From: F-183 sp964627455
GTDB taxonomy: Bacteria; Acidobacteriota; Terriglobia; Bryobacterales; Bryobacteraceae
Assembly: GCA_964627455.1 (NCBI GenBank)
Contig: CAZVKC010000013.1
Span: 1 to 64,000, forward strand
DNA: 64,000 bases
Direction of reading: 5' to 3'
Below, piece by piece: positions 18,820 through 26,637 of the stretch. A model generated the notes under the pieces. That model saw only the letters and a list, made by a program, of their open reading frames with translations, did no database searches and was not told the origin of the DNA. The stretch's first letter is position 1, and each line of letters starts with the position of its first letter. The position numbers and the translations under genes are program-made.

Positions 18820-19653
18820 TTATGCGGTCAAAGTCGAGGCGAAATCAGATCCGTTGACGAGGGCTTGCAGGCCGCCGGCGTCGAGTCCCGTAGCGAGCGA
18901 GGCTTCCGCGGCGCCGGTCGCGTAGTAGCCGCGGCCACGCCAGGCGACGTTCAAGCCGGAGAACTTCACACGGCCGCTGCCGCGCGAACCTCCGCCGCCG
19001 AGCGCGTCGTCTTCGAGCAAGCGCAGACCTTCTGCGACACGGGCGGCGAGAGCCTTGTCCTCTTCGCAGAGGATGTCGAGCACGAGGCGAAACTTGAAGC
19101 GCGCGCCCGCGGGGACGCGTTCGAGAGTGCGCGGCGTCGACTGGGCGGTGATGCGGTCGATGGCGTTTTCGCTCTTGATCTCGGTGATTTCGTCGTCGAG
19201 GTTCTCGCGCATCTGCGCGGTGATCGAGTCGGGATCGAGCGGGGCGTCGTAGATCGCGAGACGCGCCGGCGTGGCGCCGCCTTCGATGGCTTCGCCCTGC
19301 ACTTTGTCCATGCGGCCGGGGTTGCGGCCGAACAGGAGGCAGATTTCATCGGCCGGATCCGACGATTGATGGATGCGGACTTCCTGTCCACGGCGGCGGC
19401 TGAGGTACACGAGTTGCGACGGCACGGCCAGGCCGCTGGCTTGTTCGAGCAGCGAACGCAGGCGGCCGCGCAGCGAACTGCCGGGGATGTACGGCATGCC
19501 GTAAGAGTCCTTGACGACCGGGTTGTCGGCCCCGCCGATATCGAGCGAACCCTTGCCGGCGCCAATGTGCAAGCCCGTCTGGCAGGCGATCTCGCCGTCC
19601 ACAATCAGCTTGCCGATCAGTTTCAATTCAGTCTTTGCGGTATGTGCGCTCAT
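18820..19653 (-). CDS. csm3: type III-A CRISPR backbone RNase Csm3
   Basis: 277 residues from ATG 19653. Cas7-like backbone subunit that lines the crRNA and cuts the target RNA at 6-nt steps. TGLHIGAGKG (26-35), then IGGADNPVVKD, where Asp43 aligns with the catalytic aspartate of S. epidermidis Csm3 (Asp32), and PYIPGSSLRGRLRSLLEQ are diagnostic. GGGGSRGSGRVKF is the C-terminal RAMP glycine loop. So RNA cleavage should be intact. An open stretch upstream of 19653 reads csm2 in another phase. Four bases separate it from the csm2 stop, and csm4 begins 1 base after its stop. Confidence 0.92.
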   Translation of the reverse strand: MSAHTAKTELKLIGKLIVDGEIACQTGLHIGAGKGSLDIGGADNPVVKDSYGMPYIPGSSLRGRLRSLLEQASGLAVPSQLVYLSRRRGQEVRIHQSSDPADEICLLFGRNPGRMDKVQGEAIEGGATPARLAIYDAPLDPDSITAQMRENLDDEITEIKSENAIDRITAQSTPRTLERVPAGARFKFRLVLDILCEEDKALAARVAEGLRLLEDDALGGGGSRGSGRVKFSGLNVAWRGRGYYATGAAEASLATGLDAGGLQALVNGSDFASTLTA

Positions 19654-19657
19654 GGGG

Positions 19658-20224
19658 CTACTCGTTATAGGCAATGATGGCTTCGAACAGATCGCGGAAA
19701 CGCTCGTATCCGCGCGCTTCATTCTTGCGCGTGACCTGCAGCAGGAGTTTCTCGAGCGTGTCGAGCGAACGCAGCGAGTGGCGCGCGATGGTGTAGGCAA
19801 GGCGCGCGCGCAACATCACGAACTCGTGCTGGCGCTCGCTTTCGGGCGAACGCACGGCGCGGCGGATCGCGTTGTAGAGGCGTCGCAGCTGGCTGCGCGT
19901 TGCGGAATCCATGTCGCGCATGCGGCTGACGACGATGTGCGCCTGGTTGTCGAGGTAGAGCGAATCGTTCACGAGCTTCTCGTAGTCGATGTCGAGCATC
20001 GGTTCGGGACGACGGTCGCCGAAACGGTCGCCTCCGCCTCCGCCGCGATCGCCACCACGGCCACCGCGGTCGCGATCGCCGCCTCCGCCTCCGCCACGGT
20101 TGCCTTCGGGACGACGGTCGCCGCGTTCTCCGCGGTCACCACCGCCACTGGGGCGCGGGGGGCGATTGCCTCTCTGTTGCTGCTGTTGCTGCTGCTGTTT
20201 TGGTTCCTGAGTGGCTTCTGACAT
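19658..20224 (-). CDS. csm2: type III-A small subunit Csm2 with polyQ/RGG N-terminal extension
   Basis: 188 residues. The C-terminal ~110 residues (76-188) are the Csm2 helical bundle: RSQLRRLYNAIR, LRARLAYTIARH and a terminal RDLFEAIIAYNE, matching the family's FEAIxAYH ending. Csm2 is usually ~120-140 residues. Residues 1-75 are an extension of low complexity: eight glutamines (10-17) and then an Arg/Asp/Gly stretch with four RGG triplets (43, 53, 56, 60). The chosen ATG is 8 bases after the cas10 stop, in line with the operon spacing; starting at Met76 instead would leave a 233-bp gap, so the tail is probably translated. Family call for the core is strong; the tail has no precedent I know. 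Confidence 0.88.
   Translation of the reverse strand: MSEATQEPKQQQQQQQQRGNRPPRPSGGGDRGERGDRRPEGNRGGGGGGDRDRGGRGGDRGGGGGDRFGDRRPEPMLDIDYEKLVNDSLYLDNQAHIVVSRMRDMDSATRSQLRRLYNAIRRAVRSPESERQHEFVMLRARLAYTIARHSLRSLDTLEKLLLQVTRKNEARGYERFRDLFEAIIAYNE
20174..20197 (-). repeat. CAG/CAA trinucleotide tract coding for eight glutamines
   Basis: Eight glutamine codons in a row at codons 10-17 of csm2, mostly CAG with interspersed CAA. Such tracts can slip during replication, so tail length may vary between strains. It is coding and not a CRISPR array. Confidence 0.8.
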
Positions 20225-20232
20225 ACGAGACT

Positions 20233-21663
20233 CTACTTCGATTCTGTGGCGAGCCTAGCCCATTCTAGCGCCACGCGACCGGAAGGCCGCAACTTCACGT
20301 TATTCGGATTGCGGCCGGTGAGATCGGCCACGACGGCGCGCCGCAATTTCTGAAAATCGCGGCGTCCGGTGCTTTCGAGCAGGCGGTTGATGCGGCGCAT
20401 GTAGCGCCACGGACGTTCGAGCCGCTGCTTGCGGCGGCCGCTGCCGGTTTGGGTTTCGCGATAGACGCCCTGGAGTTCGCGGATCGACGAGGCCGGGACG
20501 TCGTAATCTTCGACCATCTTGACAAGCGCATCCTTGAGGCTCGACGCGTCGGTCAGATGCTTCCATTCGAGCGTGCGTCCGAGGATGTGGATCGAGTCTT
20601 TGTGCGCGCACTTGGCGACGCGGAGGTCCGCGGTGGCCTGCTGGTAGACGGATGCGAGCGTATCCTCTTCGGGGACGTTGGCGAGCGCGAGGGCCATGGT
20701 GATGGTCTTGCCTTCGGCGCCGGGGAGTTCTTTGAGGTTCGCTTCGGCGAAGCGGTGGAAGAGACGCTGTACTTCGCGTCCGAATGCGATGAGCGCGTCC
20801 CATGCACCGAAGACGGCGAATTCCGCGCCGCCGCAGGTGAGGATGCTGACTTTGCGCCAGTATTCGGGCTGCGAGCAGAGCATCTCGAGTTCTTCGGCGA
20901 AGAAGCTCTGGTAGGAGATCGCGAGTTGCAGATACTCCATGTCGTTTTGCGCGCGGCGCAGGCGGATTTCGAATTGATCGACGTTGCCGCGGAGGACACC
21001 CCATACCGGGAGTCCGGTGGCGCGGGCTGCGAGTTCGCGTGTGGTGGCCGGGAGTGTTTCGGTGTCGCCGGGCGCGGTGTGGCGCGGGATCCGCAGGTCG
21101 TCTTTGACGGACCAGCTATGCTTGCCGCCCTGCATGCTGACACGTGCGGGTTCGTCGGGCGACCAGGAGATCGCGGAGGCTTCGCTCAACGCGGACGCGA
21201 GTACACCGGCGAAGAAGGCGGGCGTGGAATCGGTGGTGGGGGCGAAGGGCGCGAAGTCCGCATCGGCGGTCGCGGGAGTCGCGCTCTTCTTCGCGAGACC
21301 TTCGTGCAGGCGCTTGCGGATGTCGCTCCAGTCGCCGAGATTTTCGGTGACGCTCCAGACGAGCGAGAGGCGATGTTCGCTGAGCGTGTCCACCTGTTTG
21401 GCTGCGTTGAGGAGGAACTGTTCGGCCTGATCGCGGCTTTCGAGCGGCAGCACGGCGAGGAACTGTCCTCCGCCGGAGGATCCCAGCAGGATTTTCGCGA
21501 GGCCGAGCTCGGCGAGCAAAGCGCGCGGCAGAATTTCGCTGAGGATCGTCACCCAGCGGGCGCGGCCGATGAAGGTGAGTTCCTCGTCCACGCCGCGAAT
21601 CGGCGAGGGGAGGAATTCATCGATGCCCAGCAGTTTGCCCTGCAACAGGATTGGGAAGGACAT
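20233..21663 (-). CDS. cas10: degenerate Cas10/Csm1 (no HD domain, no GGDD)
   Basis: 476 residues against 750-900 for usual Csm1. Residue 9 onwards reads GKLLGIDEFL, equivalent to the GDISGIQDFI start of Palm1, so the HD nuclease (normally the first 100-150 residues) is missing. Palm1 continues with RARWVTILSEIL, LLAELGL and GSSGGGQFLAVLP. The Zn-finger cysteines between Palm1 and Palm2 are absent. Palm2 has WGVLRGNVDQFE, where family members have ADVDN, and CGGAEFAVFGAW (277-288), where GGDD has become GGAE. The C-terminal helical domain is present (~370-476). Neither DNA cleavage nor cyclic-oligoadenylate synthesis is expected; a scaffold role remains. It is first in the operon, 49 bp from the divergent AlkZ-like gene. 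Overall fold and neighbours make the assignment firm. Confidence 0.85.
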   Translation of the reverse strand: MSFPILLQGKLLGIDEFLPSPIRGVDEELTFIGRARWVTILSEILPRALLAELGLAKILLGSSGGGQFLAVLPLESRDQAEQFLLNAAKQVDTLSEHRLSLVWSVTENLGDWSDIRKRLHEGLAKKSATPATADADFAPFAPTTDSTPAFFAGVLASALSEASAISWSPDEPARVSMQGGKHSWSVKDDLRIPRHTAPGDTETLPATTRELAARATGLPVWGVLRGNVDQFEIRLRRAQNDMEYLQLAISYQSFFAEELEMLCSQPEYWRKVSILTCGGAEFAVFGAWDALIAFGREVQRLFHRFAEANLKELPGAEGKTITMALALANVPEEDTLASVYQQATADLRVAKCAHKDSIHILGRTLEWKHLTDASSLKDALVKMVEDYDVPASSIRELQGVYRETQTGSGRRKQRLERPWRYMRRINRLLESTGRRDFQKLRRAVVADLTGRNPNNVKLRPSGRVALEWARLATESK

Positions 21664-21712
21664 GGCGTCGAGAGGAACTCTCAATGTAGCAAAGTGCGAA
21701 ATACTGAAGCTT
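21664..21712. promoter_or_regulatory. divergent promoter region of cas10 and the AlkZ-like gene
   Basis: Only 49 bp separate the two starts. It contains a 5-bp inverted repeat gagag (21670-21674)/ctctc (21678-21682) directly upstream of the cas10 ATG. I see no convincing -35/-10 pair on either strand, so one or both promoters may lie inside the opposite gene. An operator role for the repeat is speculative. Confidence 0.3.
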
Positions 21713-22801
21713 GTGAACGTCATCAGCAAAACCGCACTGAATCGCGCATTGCTGGCGCGGCAGTTGTTGCTTGCGCCGCGTAGCTCGAATGCGACGGCGC
21801 TCGAGGTGATCGAGCGGGTCGCGGGATTGCAGGCGCAGCAGCCGAAGCCGGCGTTTGTCGGGCTCTGGTCGCGGATCCGCGAGTTCCGGCGGGAGAGCCT
21901 GCTGGAGTTGTTGCATGCGCGGCAGGCGTTGCGCGCGACGATGATGCGCGGGACCTTGCACATCGTGTCGCGGCGGGATTATTCGATGTTTCGCGGCGCG
22001 TTGCAGCCGATGTTGACCGGAGGCATGCAGGCAATCCTGCGGGAGCGGGCGACGGATCTCGATATCGCGAAGTTGTTGAAGGCGGCTTCGAAGGCGTTTG
22101 GCGCGCGGCCTCGCACGTTTGCGGAATTGCGGGCGCACCTGGCGGATCAGTTTCCCGGGCTTGACGAGCGCGCGATGGGATACGCGGTTCGCATGCATCT
22201 TCCGGTGGCGACGGTGCCGGATTCGGCGAATGCGTGGGCGTTCACGGGCGATTCGCCGTTTGAGCTTGCGGATTGTGAGCCTGGCGCCGATGATAGCGGG
22301 GCTGCTCTGGTTCGCCGGTACCTGGCTGCGTTCGGACCCGCGAGTGTCGCGGATTTTCAGGCGTGGTCGGGGATGAAGAGCGCGAAGGCGCTGTTTGCGG
22401 GGATGGAACTGGTGGCGTTTCGCGACGGGAAGCGGGAACTGTTCGATTTGCCGGATGCGCCGCGGCCGGGTGAGGATGCGCCTGCGCCTCCGCCGTGTTT
22501 TATTGCGGGTTTCGATAACCTTGTGCTGGCGCATGCGGACCGGAGTCACGTGTTGCCGGAGGAGTTCCGCGGGCGCGTGGTGACGAAGAATCTGCTGGTG
22601 CTGCCGACGATTCTGGTGGACGGTATGGTGGCGGGAACATGGCAGGTGGCGGTGGCGCGGAAGACGGCCACGCTTACGGTTACGCCTTTCACGAAGATCC
22701 CGAAGGCGGTGAAGAAACAGTTGGAGAATGAGGGCGAGCAACTGGTCCGGTTTGTGGAACCGGAGGCAGCAGGGTGGGCTGTTGCGTTCGCCGAAGCTTA
22801 A
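21713..22801 (+). CDS. AlkZ-like winged-helix DNA glycosylase (HTH_42 family)
   Basis: 362 residues from GTG 21713. The frame is open further upstream, but that part is antisense to cas10. This is the PF06224 family of tandem winged-helix proteins. Residues 38-43 read GLQAQQ: the QxQ motif (Gln40, Gln42) corresponds to the catalytic motif of Streptomyces AlkZ, which excises bulky and crosslinked bases. LHARQALRATMMRGTLHIVSRRDY matches the conserved block seen after it in the family. The C-terminal HVLPEEFRGRVV and GMVAGTWQV segments are also typical. A repair role is predicted; substrates unknown. It is transcribed away from cas10 and its stop overlaps by 4 bp the DUF1501 gene end. Confidence 0.82.
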   Translation: MNVISKTALNRALLARQLLLAPRSSNATALEVIERVAGLQAQQPKPAFVGLWSRIREFRRESLLELLHARQALRATMMRGTLHIVSRRDYSMFRGALQPMLTGGMQAILRERATDLDIAKLLKAASKAFGARPRTFAELRAHLADQFPGLDERAMGYAVRMHLPVATVPDSANAWAFTGDSPFELADCEPGADDSGAALVRRYLAAFGPASVADFQAWSGMKSAKALFAGMELVAFRDGKRELFDLPDAPRPGEDAPAPPPCFIAGFDNLVLAHADRSHVLPEEFRGRVVTKNLLVLPTILVDGMVAGTWQVAVARKTATLTVTPFTKIPKAVKKQLENEGEQLVRFVEPEAAGWAVAFAEA

Positions 22802-24192
22802 GCGAGAACGGGGCGGATCACCTGGCCGTGGACGTCGGTGAGGCGGCGCCGGATGCCGTTGTGATACCAGTTCAATTCCTTGTGGTCGAGTCCCAGCAAG
22901 TGCAGGATCGTTGCGTGGAAATCGTAGATGGTCACGGGATTTTCGGCGGCCTTGTAGCCGAGTTCATCGGTGGTCCCGTAGCTGAAACCGGGTTTGACGC
23001 CCGCGCCGACGAGGAACGAAGTGTAGCCTTCGGGGTTGTGGTCGCGGCCGCCTTCGCCCAGTCCTTCGCTGATGGGCAGGCGTCCGAACTCGGTGGTGAA
23101 GACGACGAGCGTGTCCTTCAATAGCCCGCGTTGCTTGAGGTCGCGGATGAGCGCTGCAGTCGGCTTGTCGAGCACCGCGGCCTGCTTGCCATGGTTCGCG
23201 CGCAGATCCTCGTGGCCGTCCCAGTTCACGCGCGGGGCGCCGAAGTGCGCGCCGTTGTACATCTGAATGCAGCGCACGCCCTTTTCGACGAGGCGGCGCG
23301 CGAGCAGACAGTTGTATCCGTAATCGCGCGTGACGGGATCGTTGAGGCCGTACATCTCGCGTGTGGCGTCGCTCTCACCGCGGATGTCCGTGACTTCGGG
23401 CGCGGAGATCTGCATCTTCGCGGCCATCTCATAGGACTTGATGCGGGCGACGAGCGCGTCCTCGCCGGGATTCAGTTTCAAGTGCTCTTCGTTGAGTTGC
23501 GTGAGCAGGTCGTACGATGCGGCTTGCGCGTTCGCGGGAACGGAGGATGGAGGCTGCAGGTCCGCGATGGGTTCTTTCTGATCGCCAAAGATCACGCCTT
23601 GATGCGCGGCGGGGAGGAAGCCATTGCCCCAGTTGGCGACGCCGCACGGCGGGAGTCCGCGACGGTCCGGCAGGACGACGAACGACGGCAGGTTTTCGTT
23701 CTCGCTGCCGAGTCCGTAGGAGATCCACGAGCCGATCGACGGGAAGCCCTGAAAGATGAAGCCAGTCGACATCTGGAACAACGCGGGTCCGTGGGCGTTG
23801 GAGCGCGCGACCATCGAATGCAGGAAGGTGAGGTCGTCGGTGACTTCCGCAAGATGCGGCAGCATGTCGGACACGTACTTGCCGGATTTGCCGCGCGGAC
23901 GGAAGTTCCACGGCGATTTCATGATCGTGCCGGGCTTGCCGAAGAAGGGCGTGATGGTGTTGGCGCCGGTGGTTTCTTTGCCGTGATGTTTCTCGAGTTC
24001 CGGCTTGTAGTCGAACGTGTCGATCGCGCTGATGCCGCCGGGCAGGAAGATCATGATGATGTTCTTCGCCTTGGGCGCGAAATGCGGGCCGGGCTTGCGT
24101 TCGGCTGCGTTCGCGAGCATCTGCGATAGCGCGATGCCTGCGAGTCCGCCGCCCGCTTCCCAGAGAAATCTACGTCGCGAATTACGGGACAT
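22798..24192 (-). CDS. DUF1501 sulfatase-fold protein with Tat signal, pair A
   Basis: 464 residues. N-terminal SRNSRRRFLWEAGGGLAGIALS is a twin-arginine export signal. The body (IIMIFLPGGISAIDTFDYKPELE, SLGSWISYGLGSENENLPSF-like region, FTTEFGRLPISEGLGEGGRDHNPEGYTSFLVGAGV) is DUF1501, an alkaline phosphatase/sulfatase-superfamily fold of unknown reaction. DUF1501 genes nearly always follow PSD1 (DUF1549/DUF1553) genes. Here the partner at 24182-26560 overlaps it by 11 bp and precedes it. Such pairs are abundant in Planctomycetes and Solibacter-type Acidobacteria and are thought to act on polysaccharides outside the cytoplasm, but the reaction is unproven. Confidence 0.88.
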   Translation of the reverse strand: MSRNSRRRFLWEAGGGLAGIALSQMLANAAERKPGPHFAPKAKNIIMIFLPGGISAIDTFDYKPELEKHHGKETTGANTITPFFGKPGTIMKSPWNFRPRGKSGKYVSDMLPHLAEVTDDLTFLHSMVARSNAHGPALFQMSTGFIFQGFPSIGSWISYGLGSENENLPSFVVLPDRRGLPPCGVANWGNGFLPAAHQGVIFGDQKEPIADLQPPSSVPANAQAASYDLLTQLNEEHLKLNPGEDALVARIKSYEMAAKMQISAPEVTDIRGESDATREMYGLNDPVTRDYGYNCLLARRLVEKGVRCIQMYNGAHFGAPRVNWDGHEDLRANHGKQAAVLDKPTAALIRDLKQRGLLKDTLVVFTTEFGRLPISEGLGEGGRDHNPEGYTSFLVGAGVKPGFSYGTTDELGYKAAENPVTIYDFHATILHLLGLDHKELNWYHNGIRRRLTDVHGQVIRPVLA

Positions 24193-26560
24193 ACAGGAAC
24201 TCGTTGGAATTCAGAAGCACACGGCAATAGAGGTCGAGCGGTTGCTGCGAGAGGAACTTCGCCGCCAACTCGCGCTCACGCGCCGTGGGTTCGCGCTGGA
24301 ACAACAGTTGATAGATGCGGGCTACGGGATCGGCCTGCGATTCCGACTGCGCGCGTTTGGCAAGCAGCGAGGCCTGCCGGAAGACGAAGGGATTGTTGAG
24401 CAGCGTGAGCGCCTGCACGGGCGTGTTCGACAAGCTTCGCTGCGGCGTTGCGACAGACGGATCGGGACAATCGAAGCTGTCCATCATGATGCGCTCGCCG
24501 CCGCGCACGACGAAGCGGTACACGGACCGGCGCCATACCTCAGGACCATCGTTGTCGAGCGCCTTATAAATGTACGAACCGGCGTCGCCCTTCTTCTGCA
24601 GTAGATAGCTCGGACCGCCGCGTTGCGGGTTCAGGCTGCCGGACGCAGCGAGCATCGAATCGCGCAGGGTTTCGGCGTCCATGCGGCGCAACGGCATGCG
24701 CCAGTACAAACGATTGTCGGCGTCGGCTGCGAAGGCTTTCTCGTTGTGTTGCGACGACTGCTGGTAGGTCTGTGAACTGAGGATCAGGCGGTGCAGCCAC
24801 TTGATGCTCCAGCCGTTTTCCATGAACGAAACGGCGAGCCAGTCGAGGAGTTCCGGGTGCGAGGGGCGGTCGCCGGAGAGTCCGAAATCGCTGGGCGTAT
24901 TCACGAGTCCACGGCCGAAGTGGTAATACCAAACGCGGTTGACTATGACGCGTGCTGTGAGCGGATTGTCGGGGTGGGCAATCCAGTTGGCGAGCGCCAG
25001 ACGCGGGTTGTCTTTCGGGAATTCGTTCGGCAGTTGCGAGACGGCGGTGAGAGTTCCCGCGGAGACCTCTTCTTTACGCTTGGTGACGGATCCGCGCTCT
25101 AAAACATAACTCTGCGCCGGTGTTTTGGGGATCGCGGAGTAGAGTTTCTGCGGTTCGGGGATCGCTTTCAGTTCGTCTTTGATTTTCGCGATCTCGTCGA
25201 TGAGGCGCAGGCGTTGGGACTTTTGTTCGGGCGTCAGATGTTCGAGGATCTCAGCCGTGTCGACCGACGGCATCTCGAGTTCGTTGGCGCCGACGTGATC
25301 GAGCGACGACGCCACGGTGCGCCACTTGAAGCCGTCGTCTGATGCCTCGAAGCGATAGACGGTGATCGCGCCATCGTTGGAACCACGGGTGCGGTCCGAG
25401 GACCAGGTGATCTCCCAAAAACGTCCGGAAAACGGGAGTTCGAAGATGTAGGGGTTGTCGTTGGTGGCCTTGCGGGTGCCGGCCCATTCGCCCCATTCCA
25501 CGGAGTTCGCGCCGCGGATCATGAAGCGTTCGAGCTTGGGAACCGGTCCCTTGTGGGCGGTGATGACGAAGCGGAAGCGCTTGCCGCCGGTGGGCGCAAA
25601 GAAGTTGCGGTTCCAGATCGGATTGATGGGCAGGCGCTGCGTGGCGCTGTCGCGGCCGCGATCGAAATCCTGATACTTCGTGTAGAGCAGTTTGGCGCGA
25701 ACGGGCTGTTCGATGTCCGCGAGGGCGGTTTCATAGCGCTTCAGGCGATCGCGGATCGGCTGGGTCTTGAGCTTGTAGGCTTCCTGCTCGTCCTGCGAGG
25801 CGACCACGCGCGTGCCGAAGCCGACGGTCTGGAACACGTCGGTGAGGCGGTAATAGTCGCGGGTCGGAATGGGGTCGAACTTGTGATCGTGGCAGCGCGC
25901 GCAGTTGACGGTGAGTCCCTGGAAGGTGTGGAACGTGGTGGTCACCATGTCGTCCAACTCGTCCATGCGAGCCTGCAGCGCGAGGTTCTTGTCCTTGTTC
26001 AGTTCCGCGCTGACGGAGTCCCAGGGGCCGGCGACGAGGAAGCCGGTTGCGGCCACGGATTTGGGATTGTCGGGATCCAGCAGGTCGCCGGCGAGTTGCT
26101 GGCGGATGAACTGATCGTAGGGTTTGTCTTTATTAAAGGCCTCGATCACGTAGTCGCGATAGGGCCAGGCGTAGAAGCGTTCGTAGTTGTGTTCGCCTCC
26201 GTCGGTTTCGCCGAATCGCACGACATCGAGCCAGTGGCGTCCCCAGCGTTCGCCGTATGCGGGCGATGCGAGCAGCGCTTCGACGGTCTCTTCGTAGGTA
26301 CGCTTGAGGTCGACTTCTGTGGGGGGCAGTCCGGTGAGGTCGAAGTAGAGGCGGCGGATGAGCGTGCGGTGATCCGCGGGGGCGGCCGGTTCGAGATCCT
26401 TCTCGCGAAGCTTGGCGCGCACGAAGGCGTCGATGGGATTGGTGACGCCGGGGATCGACGGCGCGTCAACTTTCACAGGCGTGCGGAACGCCCAGAAGAC
26501 GCGCTTCTGCTGAGCCGCCAGTAGGCCAAGGAACAAAAACAGGGCGGCGAAAAATCTCAT
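24182..26560 (-). CDS. PSD1 (DUF1549/DUF1553) exported protein, pair A
   Basis: 792 residues with a signal peptide (MRFFAALFLFLGLLAAQ). DUF1549 (about 35-255) shows LIRRLYFDLTGLPPT, RWGRHWLDVVRFGET and CARCHDHKFDPIPTRDYY. The middle (~320-450) is a discoidin-like beta insertion (FVITAHKGPVPKLERFMIRGANSVEWGEW). DUF1553 (about 535-760) shows NPLTARVIVNRVWYYHFGRGLVNTPSDFG. The N-terminal PSCyt1 cytochrome domain, present in the second copy at 28339, is absent, although the CxxCH in CARCHDHK could bind heme. Its ATG is GC-poor-flanked and preceded by 78 bp that separate it from the divergent DAHP synthase gene. Function is unknown; probably periplasmic. Confidence 0.85.
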   Translation of the reverse strand: MRFFAALFLFLGLLAAQQKRVFWAFRTPVKVDAPSIPGVTNPIDAFVRAKLREKDLEPAAPADHRTLIRRLYFDLTGLPPTEVDLKRTYEETVEALLASPAYGERWGRHWLDVVRFGETDGGEHNYERFYAWPYRDYVIEAFNKDKPYDQFIRQQLAGDLLDPDNPKSVAATGFLVAGPWDSVSAELNKDKNLALQARMDELDDMVTTTFHTFQGLTVNCARCHDHKFDPIPTRDYYRLTDVFQTVGFGTRVVASQDEQEAYKLKTQPIRDRLKRYETALADIEQPVRAKLLYTKYQDFDRGRDSATQRLPINPIWNRNFFAPTGGKRFRFVITAHKGPVPKLERFMIRGANSVEWGEWAGTRKATNDNPYIFELPFSGRFWEITWSSDRTRGSNDGAITVYRFEASDDGFKWRTVASSLDHVGANELEMPSVDTAEILEHLTPEQKSQRLRLIDEIAKIKDELKAIPEPQKLYSAIPKTPAQSYVLERGSVTKRKEEVSAGTLTAVSQLPNEFPKDNPRLALANWIAHPDNPLTARVIVNRVWYYHFGRGLVNTPSDFGLSGDRPSHPELLDWLAVSFMENGWSIKWLHRLILSSQTYQQSSQHNEKAFAADADNRLYWRMPLRRMDAETLRDSMLAASGSLNPQRGGPSYLLQKKGDAGSYIYKALDNDGPEVWRRSVYRFVVRGGERIMMDSFDCPDPSVATPQRSLSNTPVQALTLLNNPFVFRQASLLAKRAQSESQADPVARIYQLLFQREPTARERELAAKFLSQQPLDLYCRVLLNSNEFLYVP

Positions 26561-26637
26561 GCCGGGATATCAACAAGTATGCCATGTGAGGGTCTGTTCA
26601 TGAATCCGGTCCCCGAACTGTGCCACGATAAAGGTTC

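Noticed and set aside
19990..20200. Repetitive GC-rich tract considered as a CRISPR array
   Set aside because: The repeat is irregular and trinucleotide-based, in phase with the csm2 frame, and encodes the polyQ/RGG tail.
21664..21963. In-frame upstream extension of cas10
   Set aside because: It is antisense to the start of the AlkZ-like gene, holds no HD motif and reads Arg/Ser/Cys-rich. So it does not supply a missing HD domain.
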